Shown here one piece after another: positions 32,517 through 42,454 of a DNA stretch of 64,000 nucleotides (positions within the stretch are counted from its first letter, which is position 1; the number at the start of each line of letters is the position of its first letter). The stretch lies in NCBI RefSeq assembly GCF_023701525.1, contig NZ_JAMQAW010000012.1, positions 2,762-66,761 on the forward strand, given 5' to 3'. The translations under genes and the position numbers were made by a program. Origin of the DNA: Streptomyces albipurpureus (GTDB lineage Bacteria > Actinomycetota > Actinomycetes > Streptomycetales > Streptomycetaceae). The notes under the pieces are model-generated. The model was not told the origin of the DNA. It saw only the letters and a program-made list of their open reading frames with translations, and made no database searches.

Positions 32517-33530
32517 TCATCCGTTGAGCAGGCGTTGCAGCCAGCGCAGCCGGGCGGCACGGGCAGCCTTCGACAGGGTCGCCTCCGGTACGAGGGCGTC
32601 GAAGCCGTGGAATCCTCCGGGCCACACATGGAGTTCGGCCACTCCCCCGGCCTGCCAGACACCGCTGGCGAAGGCGACGACCTCGTCGCGAAATGTCTCG
32701 GCGGAGCCGACGTCGAGGAAGGTGGGAGGCAGCCCCGACAGGTCCTGGGCATGGGCCGGTGACGCGTAGGCGGGTATGTCCGGGGTGCCGCGGAGCGGGC
32801 CGAGCAGGGCGTCCCAGCCGGTGTTGTTCGACGTCCGGTCCCAGGCTCCGAGCCCCGCCATCTGATGGCTGGAGGGGGTGTTGTTGCGCTCGTCGAGCAT
32901 GGGGCAGACGAGGAGTTGTCCCGCCAGGCGCGGACCACCCCGGTCGCGGGCAAGCAGGGTCAGGGCGGCGGTCAGGCCGCCGCCCGCGCTCGGGCCCGAT
33001 ACGACCACTCGCCCGGGATCGGCATCCAGTTCGTCAGCGTGGTCGACCGTCCACGTCAGTCCGGCCCATACATCGTCCAGAGCCGCCGGGTAAGGGTGTT
33101 CCGGGGCCAGCCGGTAGTCGACGGAGACCAGGACGATCTCCAGTTCGACCACCCAGTCGAGCATTTCCCCGATGAGGTTGCGGTTGTCGCCGAGGATCAT
33201 TCCACCGCCGTGTGTGAAGTACACGAGGGGCAGTGGCCCCCGGACCCCTGAGGGGCGGCACAGCAGAAGGGGCACATCGGGGGCGCCGGGAGGTCCGGAC
33301 ACCAGCCGCTCCTCGAACTCGATGGCACCGCCGCGCCGTATCTCCTCGTCGGGTGTCCGCATGCGATGGAGAGTGCGGCGCAGAGCGGGGATCGCGCCCG
33401 GAGTGATGGCGGCCGGGAGCCGTTCGCTCAGCGGGCCGAGCGCGGGTTCGAGCTCGGGGTCGAACGGTGGTGGCGTACCCGCGTGGGCGGGGCGCGCGGG
33501 CATCGGGTCGGAGGGGGATGCGATGGTCAT
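32517..33530 (-). CDS. HSL-family alpha/beta hydrolase (esterase/lipase), 337 aa
   Basis: An alpha/beta-hydrolase fold-3 enzyme (hormone-sensitive-lipase group) that would hydrolyse short-chain esters in the cytoplasm. The oxyanion motif HGGG (FTHGGGMILGD, about residue 105), YRLAPEHPYPAALDD and the nucleophile motif GPSAGG (Ser near 181) are clear. So are the acid Asp region (LPPTFLDVGSAETFRDE) and the His in GGFHGFD. AGGAG lies six bases before the ATG. The HSL-type active site is intact. Neighbours give no clue to the natural substrate. Confidence 0.92.
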   Translation of the reverse strand: MTIASPSDPMPARPAHAGTPPPFDPELEPALGPLSERLPAAITPGAIPALRRTLHRMRTPDEEIRRGGAIEFEERLVSGPPGAPDVPLLLCRPSGVRGPLPLVYFTHGGGMILGDNRNLIGEMLDWVVELEIVLVSVDYRLAPEHPYPAALDDVWAGLTWTVDHADELDADPGRVVVSGPSAGGGLTAALTLLARDRGGPRLAGQLLVCPMLDERNNTPSSHQMAGLGAWDRTSNNTGWDALLGPLRGTPDIPAYASPAHAQDLSGLPPTFLDVGSAETFRDEVVAFASGVWQAGGVAELHVWPGGFHGFDALVPEATLSKAARAARLRWLQRLLNG

Positions 33531-34282
33531 GAGAGCTCCTGGTTGAGACAGGGTGCGGCCGGCCGGTACGGGCGGCCTCGGGGCATGGCCGTGCCTGCAC
33601 CGGCAGGGGGAGTGGGTGGTCCGGCGGGGTGGATCGGAGGGTGATGCGGCCACGGTCAACGGGGTGCACACCACCGGTCGCGCAGCAGGTCAGCGGTACG
33701 GCGAGGCAGCGGACCTGGTCGACCGTCCTATCGGGTCGTGTGTCCTGGCTTTCGTCATGGCGCTCTCGGTCAGGCCCGGGACGGTCGTGTCGCGGCACAC
33801 CCCCCTTTGGCGTAGGCGACTGCCCCTGTCGGGCCGACAACCCTGTGCCTCATGACCCGATGACCCGATGACCCGATGACGCCTGACGCCACTCTGTCAG
33901 CGAGGTCTCTCGTTTCGCGTCGGCGATCGCTACCTAGGACCACAACCCGGGGGCGACAACGGGGAAGCCTTCCCCGCCGAGGGCGCGTTCCGCGGCAGCT
34001 TCTTCGCTTATGCCGAGGAGGCGGGTACGAGGCGGCGCCTTCGCCGGTGGTATCGCCGATTCGGGGCTCGGCGGGGACAGGTGGGGAGACGGTTGAGAAG
34101 ACCGGGGCCGGGGCGACAAACGGCTGGGGGATTTCGTGGAATCCAAAGAAAGAGCGCCACTCAAGGCGGAAATGAACCCAGTATCCAGAACCAGGCCGCA
34201 ACTCGAAGTCGCCTGCTTTGCGCCCATCAGTATCAGGAACGAGCCTCCGAAGAGGTGCGAGACTTGGTCCTGGCCGGATTAC
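33531..34282. other. Long gap with a short tandem repeat
   Basis: No gene is recognised in these 752 bases. The eight-base unit ATGACCCG occurs three times in tandem at 33852-33875. The stretch at about 33950-34080 has coding-type GC bias on the plus strand but no open frame with a start or a known family. The part next to 34283 is the downstream side of the MarR gene. Confidence 0.4.
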
Positions 34283-34747
34283 TCAACCTTGTTCACGGCT
34301 GAGCGCGTCCAGCATTTTCCCGATCAGGGTGCCCAGTTGCTCCACCTCGTCAGAGGTAAGAGGATCGAAGAAGTACCGGCGAACCGTCTCCACATGCTGG
34401 GGGGCGGCGCCTTCGATGGCGGCCCGCCCCGAAACGGTCAGCCGCACCATGGCCCCCCGGGCGTCATCGGCGCATGCCTCTCGGGTGACGAGCCCCCGCT
34501 TCTCCATGCGGATGATCTGATGGGACAGCCGACTGCGCTCCCACCCGACCTCCCGCCCGAGGTCCCGCGACCTCATCAGACCGTCAGGAACCTCGGACAG
34601 CGGAACGAGCAGGGCGTAGTCGGCACCCGACAGCCCGGAGTCCCGAAGGAGCTGACGGTCCTGTGCGCTCTGCAGATCCCGGCGCAGGTCCCGGTACTTC
34701 CTCCAGACCTGCGCCTCCTGCTCGTTGAGCCATCGAGGTTCTCCCAT
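34283..34747 (-). CDS. MarR-family transcriptional regulator, 154 aa
   Basis: A winged-helix regulator of the MarR group. The length, the N-terminal dimerisation helix (WRKYRDLRRDLQSAQDR) and the wHTH core (DYALLVPLSEVPDGLMRSRDLGREVGWERSRLSHQI, then EKRGLVTREACADDARGAMVRLT) fit the family. The C-terminal helices end the fold. It is downstream of two LAL regulator genes on the same strand, but a 181-base gap separates them. Such regulators usually respond to a small phenolic or drug-like molecule; its target is not shown by the neighbours. Confidence 0.9.
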   Translation of the reverse strand: MGEPRWLNEQEAQVWRKYRDLRRDLQSAQDRQLLRDSGLSGADYALLVPLSEVPDGLMRSRDLGREVGWERSRLSHQIIRMEKRGLVTREACADDARGAMVRLTVSGRAAIEGAAPQHVETVRRYFFDPLTSDEVEQLGTLIGKMLDALSREQG

Positions 34748-34928
34748 GGCAGGAATGTAGCAGAAGGTTGATTTATCACCGAAGTAGCCTTTCCCTATCG
34801 ACTTCCCGTATCCGCTGAGCCTGGCAGAGAAGAACCAGGTTGCACAGAAAGGGAACTTGGAGGATCAGGAATGCACAGCCAATCCATTTCCCTTTCCCCA
34901 CCCTCGCCCAATTCGGCTGAGCACTGTT

Positions 34929-37667
34929 TCAACGAAGGGGAATCGTGCCATGGAGTTGCCGGCGAGAAGAGATGCCCATCTTCTTGAAGACGCTTCTCAG
35001 ATGGGCGTCGACCGTCCTGGGGCTCAAGTAGAGTTCGGTTCCGACTTCCCTGGAAGTGGCTCCTGTCGCCACCAGTTGTGCGATCTTCAGTTCTTGTGGG
35101 GTCAGACAGGAGAAGTCGACCGGTCCGGTCCGGAGTGTGCGGGTGTGCTCCCCCGCCGCGCGCAGTTCCCGGGTGGCGCGGGCGGCGAAGGCGGTAGCGC
35201 CACAGGAGGAGAAGACGAAGTTCGCTTGCCGCAGTTGTCTTCGGGCCTCGATCCGGTACCCGCCGGCTCGCAACCATTCTCCGTAGAGAAGTCGGCCACG
35301 GGCGGCGTGGAGTGTCGCATCGCTGAGATCGAGCCGCCGAATGGCCTCCTGGTGCAGATCCCCGGCCTCCGATCCGCCGCTGAGAAGTGCTACGGAGCCA
35401 AGTCGCACGCCGAGCGCCCAGTCCGTGGAACTGGTTTGGGTACGTCGCAGGACCTCCTCCAGCGCGGCGACGGCGACGTCGGGACTTCCCGACCGGGCAG
35501 CCGCCTCCACGAGTTCGACCAGACCCCAGGTGTGTAGGCCGGTCTCATCGAGGTGGTGGACGGACCGCCACATCCGCACGGTGTCGGCAGGACGGCCGAG
35601 CCCGTTGAACAGCACCGCCCTGGCGTAGTCGACGGCCGTGAGCAGGTGCCCCTCCCCGCGTGAGATCGCGTCCCGCCGGGCCTCGGAGGCGAGTTCAGCC
35701 GTTCGGGCCCGATCTCCTCGCCAGGCCGCGAGGGCGGTCCGTACACAGGGCAGACCCCAGCGGCCCGTATCGCCGGGCAGTGAGCCGATCTCCCGGATGA
35801 GCGCCGCCGCCGCCTCGAACTCGCCGGCATGAAGATGGACCAGCGCTCGCCGGCTCAGGGCGGCGGGGAGCAGGGTGAGCGCGCCCGCGTGCCGGGCGTT
35901 GCTCATCTGCCGGTCGGCGAGTCGTCGCCACGCGGAGTCGTCCCACAGGTCGATCGCCGCACTGCACACGGCCCATGCCTCACTCTGTCCGTAGGGATGG
36001 GCGTCCTGGCCATCGAGATACGCGCGCAGCGCACGCTCAAGCGCCGGCGCCGCGACCGTGATTCCCCCGCTCGCCCGGTCGGTGAGGCCGTCGACGAGCA
36101 GGTCGAGAGGGCGGGGGAAGTCGGATGGTGCGGCGCGGGGTGGGCTGTCGGCTGTTTCCAGGGGCTGCGGCTCGGTGGCGAGGCGGCCGGCGCAGGTGGT
36201 GGCGGCCAGCTCGTCCAGGCGGATCTCTCGGGCCAGGAGCGCGTCCACGGACGACATGAGAGTGGCCGCACGCCGAAGGAGACCGGCGGCGTTGTCGCAC
36301 CGGCCGCGATGGAGGGCCAGGCGGGCGCGCACGGTCTCGACACCGGCGGTCAGGCGTTCGTCGGGTTGCCCGGAGTGTGCGAGCGCCAGGAGTCGTTCGG
36401 CTGCGTCGTGGGCTCCGGCGTCGCATTGCGACCCGGCCGCGCTGAGGGTCCTCGCGGCACGGTCCGAGGCGTCAGGGGTGAGCCGGGCCGCAGCTTCGAG
36501 AAGGGCAGCCGCCTTGCCCGGCGTCCGTTCCAGCGACGCGGATCGCTCAAGGGCTCTTGCCGTGGCTTCGTCCGGGCCCGCGAGGGACTGGGAGTGATGC
36601 CAGATCGAGCGATCCGGCTCGTGGGCCGCAGTAACCACGGCGAGGGCGCGGTGGGCGGTCCGGCGGTCGGTCAGTTCGGCATCGTGCCAGACGATGGACC
36701 GTACGAGGGGGTGGCTGAACCGGATCCACAGGTCGACGGAGAGGAGTGCGGCCTCTTCGGCGGGTGCCGCCGCCTCGACGCCGATGCCCAGGTGCCGCGC
36801 GGCCCGCCACAGGTGCAGGGGGTTCCCGGTGGGTTCAGCGGCCGCTACCAGAAGGAGCTGCCGGGTGTCTGCGGGGAGTGCGTTGATGCGTCTGCGGAGA
36901 CTGGCTTGTAGGGGCGTTCCGGGTGCGGCGGCGCCGGCTGGGGTGTCCAGGTCGGGGAGGCCGGCGGTCCGGGAGAGTTCGAGAAGGGCGAGCGGGTTGC
37001 CTCGGGCTTCCGCGATGATGTGGTCCTTCACGGGGCGGTCGAGGGGAGCTCGGACCCGTTTCGACAGGAGTCTGCGGGCGTCCTGCTCCGGAAGTCCGGT
37101 GAGGAGCAGTGAGGGAAGGCTCGTCAGTTCGATCCGGTCGTTGGGCTGCCGGGCCGCGACAAGGAAGGCGACCCGGGCGCCGCGCAGTCGTCGGGCGGCG
37201 AAGGCGAGCGCCCGGGTGGAGGCCCGGTCCAGCCAGTGCGCGTCGTCGACGACGCACAGTACGGGGCGTTCGGCCGAGGCCTCGGACAGGAGGCCCAGAG
37301 TGGCCGTGCCCACGAGAAAGGGGTCCGGATCGCCGCCCGCGTTTGACTGGAACGCCGCTTCCAGGGCCTGGCGTCGCGGTTTCGACAGCTTGGTGACCGC
37401 GGCCAGCAGGGGGTCGCACAACTGGTGCAGCCCGTCGTAGTCGCGCTGTCTGTCGATCTCCCTGCCGCAGGCGCGCAGGACGGTAGTTGGTGGTGCGGTC
37501 CGCACCGATTCGAGGAGGGCGGTCTTCCCGATGCCCGCTTCGCCCAGGATCAGCAGCGCTTTTCCGTTCCCGGCGTCGAGGTCATCGACGAGCCGGTGGA
37601 GCCGGCGGGTCTCATGGGATCGACCGATGAGCGCCGGTTCTTCGCGTAACACTCGGTGTGTGGGCAC
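34929..37667 (-). CDS. LAL-type LuxR-family regulator, 912 aa (copy A)
   Basis: A large ATP-binding regulator of the LuxR (LAL) family. The N-terminus is an AAA-like ATPase with Walker A GEAGIGKT (42-49), Walker B LCVVDDAHWLD (about 137-147) and TIR-like ARGNPLALLELSR. A long helical repeat region follows, and the C-terminal LuxR helix-turn-helix is in the last 65 residues (LTPQELKIAQLVATGATSREV, LSPRTVDAHLRSVFKKMGIS). It is a close paralogue of the gene upstream (37959-40769), which it follows by 291 bases on the same strand. In Streptomyces such proteins often switch on specialised-metabolite clusters or sugar genes, but none is adjacent. Confidence 0.92.
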   Translation of the reverse strand: MPTHRVLREEPALIGRSHETRRLHRLVDDLDAGNGKALLILGEAGIGKTALLESVRTAPPTTVLRACGREIDRQRDYDGLHQLCDPLLAAVTKLSKPRRQALEAAFQSNAGGDPDPFLVGTATLGLLSEASAERPVLCVVDDAHWLDRASTRALAFAARRLRGARVAFLVAARQPNDRIELTSLPSLLLTGLPEQDARRLLSKRVRAPLDRPVKDHIIAEARGNPLALLELSRTAGLPDLDTPAGAAAPGTPLQASLRRRINALPADTRQLLLVAAAEPTGNPLHLWRAARHLGIGVEAAAPAEEAALLSVDLWIRFSHPLVRSIVWHDAELTDRRTAHRALAVVTAAHEPDRSIWHHSQSLAGPDEATARALERSASLERTPGKAAALLEAAARLTPDASDRAARTLSAAGSQCDAGAHDAAERLLALAHSGQPDERLTAGVETVRARLALHRGRCDNAAGLLRRAATLMSSVDALLAREIRLDELAATTCAGRLATEPQPLETADSPPRAAPSDFPRPLDLLVDGLTDRASGGITVAAPALERALRAYLDGQDAHPYGQSEAWAVCSAAIDLWDDSAWRRLADRQMSNARHAGALTLLPAALSRRALVHLHAGEFEAAAALIREIGSLPGDTGRWGLPCVRTALAAWRGDRARTAELASEARRDAISRGEGHLLTAVDYARAVLFNGLGRPADTVRMWRSVHHLDETGLHTWGLVELVEAAARSGSPDVAVAALEEVLRRTQTSSTDWALGVRLGSVALLSGGSEAGDLHQEAIRRLDLSDATLHAARGRLLYGEWLRAGGYRIEARRQLRQANFVFSSCGATAFAARATRELRAAGEHTRTLRTGPVDFSCLTPQELKIAQLVATGATSREVGTELYLSPRTVDAHLRSVFKKMGISSRRQLHGTIPLR

Positions 37668-37958
37668 GGTTCGCGTCTCCCGCTCCTGAGATGCGGCTGC
37701 CGTACACCGAGTCGCCGACCCGCCCCGGTGACGCCTGCCATCCCCGGGCGGCGTGCCCGGACCGGCCCTCGCTGGAGCCGCTACGGGCGCCAGCGCTGAA
37801 CCGAACGATCCAGCACCCGCCCATGCGGCACCGGCGCGTCCACCGACACGTTTGAGGACACGTCAACAATATCGCCTCGGCAGCACGCCGCGACAGATGC
37901 GGCGGTACGCGGATCGCGGCCGTCGGCCGGGCGGACACCCCTGGCGCCCGAGTACGGC

Positions 37959-40769
37959 TCAGTCGTTCCGATGGGCCCGGCCGTGGCTTCCTCCCCGCGG
38001 GTCATCACGCCACAACGGCATATGCCTGAGTTGTCTGCGTGAGGTGATGCCGAGCTTCCTGAAGATGTTCCGCAGATGAGCGTCAATGGTCCGGGGGCTC
38101 AGAAAGAGGCGCGTTCCGACCTCCTTCGAGGTCGCGCCCGTAGCGACCAGGCGGGCGATCTGGAACTCCTGGGCCGTCAGCCCGACCGGAGGTGGGGTCT
38201 TGCGGCCCCGGGGGTGCTCCCCCGTGCTGTCGAGCTCGCGAGCCGCGCGGGCCGCGAAGGCCCCGGCACCCATCGCGGAGAGCCTGTCGTGAGCGGCGCG
38301 CAGCATGGTCCGGGCTTCGAGCCGGCGCCCTTCGCGCCGCAGCCATTCGCCGTAGACCAGGCGGGCACGGGCCGCGTGTACGGCGCCCTGGGTCCGATCG
38401 AGTCGTGTGATCGCCTCTCGGTAGTACTCCTCGGCTTCGGAACCTTCCGTCAGGAGTGCCTGGCTGCGCAGGGCCGCTCCTGACGCCCAGTCGGTTCCGG
38501 TGCTCTCCGTGCGCTCAAGCAGGCGCTGGAGCGCCGGGAGAGCGATCTCCCGGTCGCCCGTGCGGACCGCCGCTTCCACGAACTCGGTGAGAAGCCATGC
38601 GTGGAACCCCATCTCGTCGAGTCGGCAGGCAGGACCCAGGGCTTCCAGGGCGGCGCCGTAGCGGCCGAGACCGTTGAACAGAACGGCTTGGGCGTACTCC
38701 ACCGCGGTGACGAGTCTTCCTTCGCCCCGGGCCTTGGCACCGGTCCTCGCGAGGTCCGCCAACTCCCGGGTCCGGGTCTCCTCCCCGCGCCACGCGGCCA
38801 CGGTCACCTCGACGTACTCCAGGCCAGGCGCGCCGACCTCGTCGGCGATGGCATAGGCCTCGGCGACGAGGCTGGAGGCGTCGTCGAACTGCCCGGCGTG
38901 GACATGGGCGAGTGCCCGATAGCTGAGCGCCACCGGCAGCACCGTCAGAGCGCCCGCCGCTCGGGCGTCCGCCAACTGACTCTCCGCCAGAGCGAACCAC
39001 GCGCCCTCCTCCCACAGATCCATGGCGGCACAGCAGGCAAGCCACAGCTCGCCCGTCGCGGGACGGCGGCCGTCGCCCCACTCCCCGTAGGTCCTCACCA
39101 CGCGGCGCAGCAACGGGACCGCCGCTGAGAAGCCCTTCGTCGTCTGGGTGGTCAACGCGTCGAGGAGTAGATCCCCTGGCCGCGCGGGGGCGTCGTCACC
39201 GAGCATGGCCTGGGCGGTCTCGGCCACGTCGGACATCCGCACCGAGTAGGCGAACCGGCCGACGAAGACAGCGGCGGCGAGGGCGTCGAGGAGCGACGCC
39301 CTCGCCGCCGGAAGGTCGATCGCCGCCATGGCCCGTGCGGCGTCGAGGAGTTGGGCGACGGCCGCGGAGTCCCGGTTCTGGTCGAAGGCGATCCTGGCGC
39401 GCAGGGTCCGGGCCTGCGCCCGCTCACGCGGTCCCAGTGGTCCCCTCCGCGCCACGGAGAGCAGCCCGAGCGCCTCGTCGACGGCTCCGGCCTCGTGCTT
39501 CGCTGCCGCGGCGGACAGTGCCCGTTCGGCGCGCAGAGCCCGCTGAGGGGTCAGTCGGGCCGCCTCGGCGAGGAATACCGCCGCCGCGGCGGAACCGCCC
39601 CGGGCCCGAGCACGAGTGGCCGATTGGTACATCGCGTCAGCGGTTTCCTCGTCGGGTCCGATCGCGGCCTGGGCCAGATGCCAGGCCCTGCGGTCACCGT
39701 CGCTCTCCCCGTCCAGGACGCGGGCCAGCGCTCGGTGGGCGGCGCGGCGCTGGTCCGGCGAGGCGGAGCGATAGACCGTGGAGCGTACGAGGGGGTGGCG
39801 GAACCGTACCCAGTTCCCGAAGGAGACAAGTTCGGCCTCCTCAGCGGACTGGGCGTCGCCGGGGCCGATGTCCAGTTCCGCCGCGGCACGTATCAGGAGC
39901 GAGGGGTTGCCGGTGGGCTCTGCGGCAGCCATCAACAGGAGGGTTCGCGTCCGGGCCGGAAGTCCCGCCAGTCTGGCTCGGAAGCTCGACTCGATCACGG
40001 CCGGGGCGGCGGAGGCGTCGGGGCGCGCGAACCCTCCGGCCAGTTCGCTCGCACGGGGTAGTTCGAGCAGGGCGAGCGGGTTGCCACGGGCTTCGGCGAG
40101 GATGCGCTCCCGTACCCCCGGGTCGAGGGGAGCCCGGATCCGGGACATGAGGAGGCTCCGCGCGTCGGCTTCGGCCAGCCCGTTCAGCGGCAGGTGCGGC
40201 AGGCCACGCAACTCGGGGCGGGCGGCGGGGTCGCGTACCGCGAAGACCAGCGCGATCGGCTCGTCCCCCACCCTGCGCGCGGCGAAGGCCAGCGCCTGCG
40301 CCGATGCCGGGTCGAGCCACTGGGCATCGTCGACGACACAGAGCAGCGGGCCGCTGTCCGCGGCGTTCGCCAGCAGGTCGAGTAAGGCCAGGCCCATGTG
40401 GAAGGGGTCGGGAGTGTCGCCCTCCCGCAGCCCGAATGCCGTCCCCATCGCCTCACGCCGAGAAGCCGGCAACGCGGCGATTCCGGAGAGGACCGGCCCG
40501 CACAGTTGGTGCAGTGCGGCGAAGGCGAAGTCCCTCTCGAACTCGGCCCCCTCGGCCCGCAGCACGCGCACACCCGCGGCGGACCGCGCGTACCCCAGCA
40601 GGGCGGACTTACCGATCCCAGCCTCGCCGCAGATCACCACACAGCCCCCGTTCCCGACGGTCAGCGCTTCGATGAGGCCGTCGAGAGTCGCGCACTCGCA
40701 CTCCCGCCCGATGAGACGGGGCCGCTCCGGCCCAAGGTGAGGATTCGGACCAAGGTGAGGTAGGGACAC
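37959..40769 (-). CDS. LAL-type LuxR-family regulator, 936 aa (copy B)
   Basis: It has the same architecture as copy A: Walker A GEAGIGKS (48-55), Walker B LCVVDDAQWLD, ARGNPLALLELPR, the helical middle, and the LuxR helix-turn-helix at the end (LTAQEFQIARLVATGATSKEV, LSPRTIDAHLRNIFRKLGIT). It has a short extra N-terminus and a basic C-terminal tail (WRDDPRGGSHGRAHRND). The start is the ATG before SLPHLG. The level of likeness to copy A throughout, in both ATPase and DNA-binding parts, suggests an old tandem duplication followed by divergence. Confidence 0.92.
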   Translation of the reverse strand: MSLPHLGPNPHLGPERPRLIGRECECATLDGLIEALTVGNGGCVVICGEAGIGKSALLGYARSAAGVRVLRAEGAEFERDFAFAALHQLCGPVLSGIAALPASRREAMGTAFGLREGDTPDPFHMGLALLDLLANAADSGPLLCVVDDAQWLDPASAQALAFAARRVGDEPIALVFAVRDPAARPELRGLPHLPLNGLAEADARSLLMSRIRAPLDPGVRERILAEARGNPLALLELPRASELAGGFARPDASAAPAVIESSFRARLAGLPARTRTLLLMAAAEPTGNPSLLIRAAAELDIGPGDAQSAEEAELVSFGNWVRFRHPLVRSTVYRSASPDQRRAAHRALARVLDGESDGDRRAWHLAQAAIGPDEETADAMYQSATRARARGGSAAAAVFLAEAARLTPQRALRAERALSAAAAKHEAGAVDEALGLLSVARRGPLGPRERAQARTLRARIAFDQNRDSAAVAQLLDAARAMAAIDLPAARASLLDALAAAVFVGRFAYSVRMSDVAETAQAMLGDDAPARPGDLLLDALTTQTTKGFSAAVPLLRRVVRTYGEWGDGRRPATGELWLACCAAMDLWEEGAWFALAESQLADARAAGALTVLPVALSYRALAHVHAGQFDDASSLVAEAYAIADEVGAPGLEYVEVTVAAWRGEETRTRELADLARTGAKARGEGRLVTAVEYAQAVLFNGLGRYGAALEALGPACRLDEMGFHAWLLTEFVEAAVRTGDREIALPALQRLLERTESTGTDWASGAALRSQALLTEGSEAEEYYREAITRLDRTQGAVHAARARLVYGEWLRREGRRLEARTMLRAAHDRLSAMGAGAFAARAARELDSTGEHPRGRKTPPPVGLTAQEFQIARLVATGATSKEVGTRLFLSPRTIDAHLRNIFRKLGITSRRQLRHMPLWRDDPRGGSHGRAHRND

Positions 40770-41353
40770 ACCGCCATTCTGCGGTGCCCGGCATTCGTAC
40801 CCTCAGCGCGGCCCACTTGACGCCCACGGCCGGGACCTGCGCATCCGCCCCGCGCACCCCACCGCCCTCTGACCGGTCGGCCGTGCCCTGGTGCCGGTGG
40901 ACCGCTGGAGACGGGATGGCCCGCCGGCCGCAGTTGATCAAACTCCCGACAGGGTTCGGCCGCCAGTCGACGACTACCAGCGGTACGCGGCCCTGCCGCG
41001 GCAGGCTCCAGGGCCGACCCTCGTGGAACAGGTCCGTACCTCCGCGCCGCAACACGGTGATCAGTCCGCCGAACTGAGGTGGGATCAGCCCGCTGGAACG
41101 CGGCTGTCCAGGCAGGGCTCCGACGCTGTGATCGCACCCCGTCGAACCAAGACCGTCCCACCCGTGAACTGTCCTCGCGGGACGGTCCTTATGGAGGATT
41201 GCCCCTCGAATGCGAGCCGGGAGCCAACAGCGGATTGGTTATCAAGAACCTGTCGGTTTCTCCCAGGTCGGCAATGCGGTGGCAGGGTGTTCACGTCAGC
41301 GGATGACGCCTTCACTCATAAGGGCCGCACAGCAAGAGCCAAAGGAGAGAGAA
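40770..41353. other. Gap with a transposase remnant
   Basis: Apart from the transposase fragment at 40934-41064, no gene is seen. The stretch 41065-41353 is the upstream region of the solute-binding protein gene, and GGAG seven bases before its TTG ends the gap. Confidence 0.4.
40934..41064 (-). pseudogene. N-terminal fragment of an IS-type transposase (copy 1)
   Basis: The minus-strand frame reads ITVLRRGGTDLFHEGRPWSLP and then RVPLVVVDWRPNP. This resembles the N-terminal helix-turn-helix of a Streptomyces DDE transposase (pattern RGGTDLLRDGRPWALP..DRVLLVTAYWRTN). The rest of the protein is absent. A second, more diverged fragment in the same orientation lies at 42650-42770, so the two flank the solute-binding protein gene. 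The IS family is inferred. Confidence 0.5.
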
Positions 41354-42454
41354 TTGACGAGTCCTGATCCGGTGACGCGTGGCATCGGGCGACGCGGCAT
41401 CCTCAAGTACACCGCGGTCGGCGCGGTAGGCGTGAGTGCCTCGGCACTCGCGCCGAATGGCGCCTTCGCGGCGTCGGCCGCGGTCGGCGGCGACTCAGCT
41501 CAGTACCTGCGGAAGTTGTACCAGGACGCGCTCGACGAGGGCGGCAAGCTTGTCGTGTGGGCCGGCGGCAGTTCTCCCCAGCAGGAGGTCCGGACCCGTG
41601 AGGCGTTCGTCACCGCCTTTCCCGGAATCGACGCCGTCTTCACGGTTCGCTACAGCCCCGTGCAAAGCGCCCTTGTCAATCGGCAGTTGGCCCTCGGCGG
41701 TCTGGAGCCTGACCTCGTGCAGATACAGACCCTGTATGACTTCGACCACTGGAAGGCCCAGAACGCGCTCCTGCCGTACCGGCCCCCAGGCGCCCAAGCG
41801 GTGTTCCCGCAGTACCGGGACCCCGACGATGCCTACATCGGCATCATGACCCGTTCCTTCGGTCGCGTCAGCAATAGCGCCCTCCTCACCGAGGCCCGGG
41901 CTCCTCGGGACGCCAGTGACTTTCTGGCGCCCGCGTTCCGCGACAGGATCGTGATTCCGGACCCCACCGCGGAGGACGCCATCCTGTTCGCCTTCTACCT
42001 GGTGACACAGAAGTACGGTCTGCGATACATGGAGCAGTTCATGGAGCAGAGGCCGCTGATTGTCGCGAACGCAGGGGCGACCACGGCGTCGCTGGTCAGC
42101 GGCGAGCGCACGGCGACTCTCGCTCACATCGCGTCATTGGCGCCCGTCCCTGGGCAGCCCCTTCGCTACGTCGTGCCGCGGACGGACCAGTTCATGAGCT
42201 GGCCGCAAACGGTGGCGATCTTCCGTAAGGCGCGCCACCCGGCGGCTGCGAAGCTCTACATCGCGTGGCAGCTGACCGTGGAACGACAGCGCGGGGGCTT
42301 GCAGTGGCCGACTCGCCGCGACGTCGCACCCGCTGGCGGCTGGAAGCCCATTACCCAGTACAACAGTCGATTGAACGGCTTCCGTGAATTCCTGCGCGAT
42401 CGCGCTGCGGTCGAGCGCTACCGGGCGTTGATCAAAACCTTTGTCGCTCCCTAG
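41354..42454 (+). CDS. Orphan solute-binding protein (family 1/iron-type), 366 aa
   Basis: An exported binding protein of the ABC-importer type. A twin-arginine signal is at the N-terminus (GRRGILKYTAVGAVGVSASA, then APNGAFA). There is no lipobox, so it is probably secreted or wall-associated. The mature part has family order: LVVWAGGSSPQQEVRTREAF, DLVQIQTLYDFDHWKAQNAL, RIVIPDPTAEDAILFAFYLV and VPRTDQFMSWPQTVAIF, followed by KLYIAWQLTVERQRGG. The start is TTG with GGAG seven bases upstream. No permease or ATPase gene is near. Transposase remnants on both sides suggest it arrived by transfer. Confidence 0.8.
   Translation: MTSPDPVTRGIGRRGILKYTAVGAVGVSASALAPNGAFAASAAVGGDSAQYLRKLYQDALDEGGKLVVWAGGSSPQQEVRTREAFVTAFPGIDAVFTVRYSPVQSALVNRQLALGGLEPDLVQIQTLYDFDHWKAQNALLPYRPPGAQAVFPQYRDPDDAYIGIMTRSFGRVSNSALLTEARAPRDASDFLAPAFRDRIVIPDPTAEDAILFAFYLVTQKYGLRYMEQFMEQRPLIVANAGATTASLVSGERTATLAHIASLAPVPGQPLRYVVPRTDQFMSWPQTVAIFRKARHPAAAKLYIAWQLTVERQRGGLQWPTRRDVAPAGGWKPITQYNSRLNGFREFLRDRAAVERYRALIKTFVAP

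Noticed and set aside
34283..40769. Specialised-metabolite gene cluster controlled by the LAL regulators
   Set aside because: No polyketide synthase, NRPS, terpene or RiPP biosynthetic genes lie in the window apart from the truncated methyltransferase relic at 29.4-30.0 kb.
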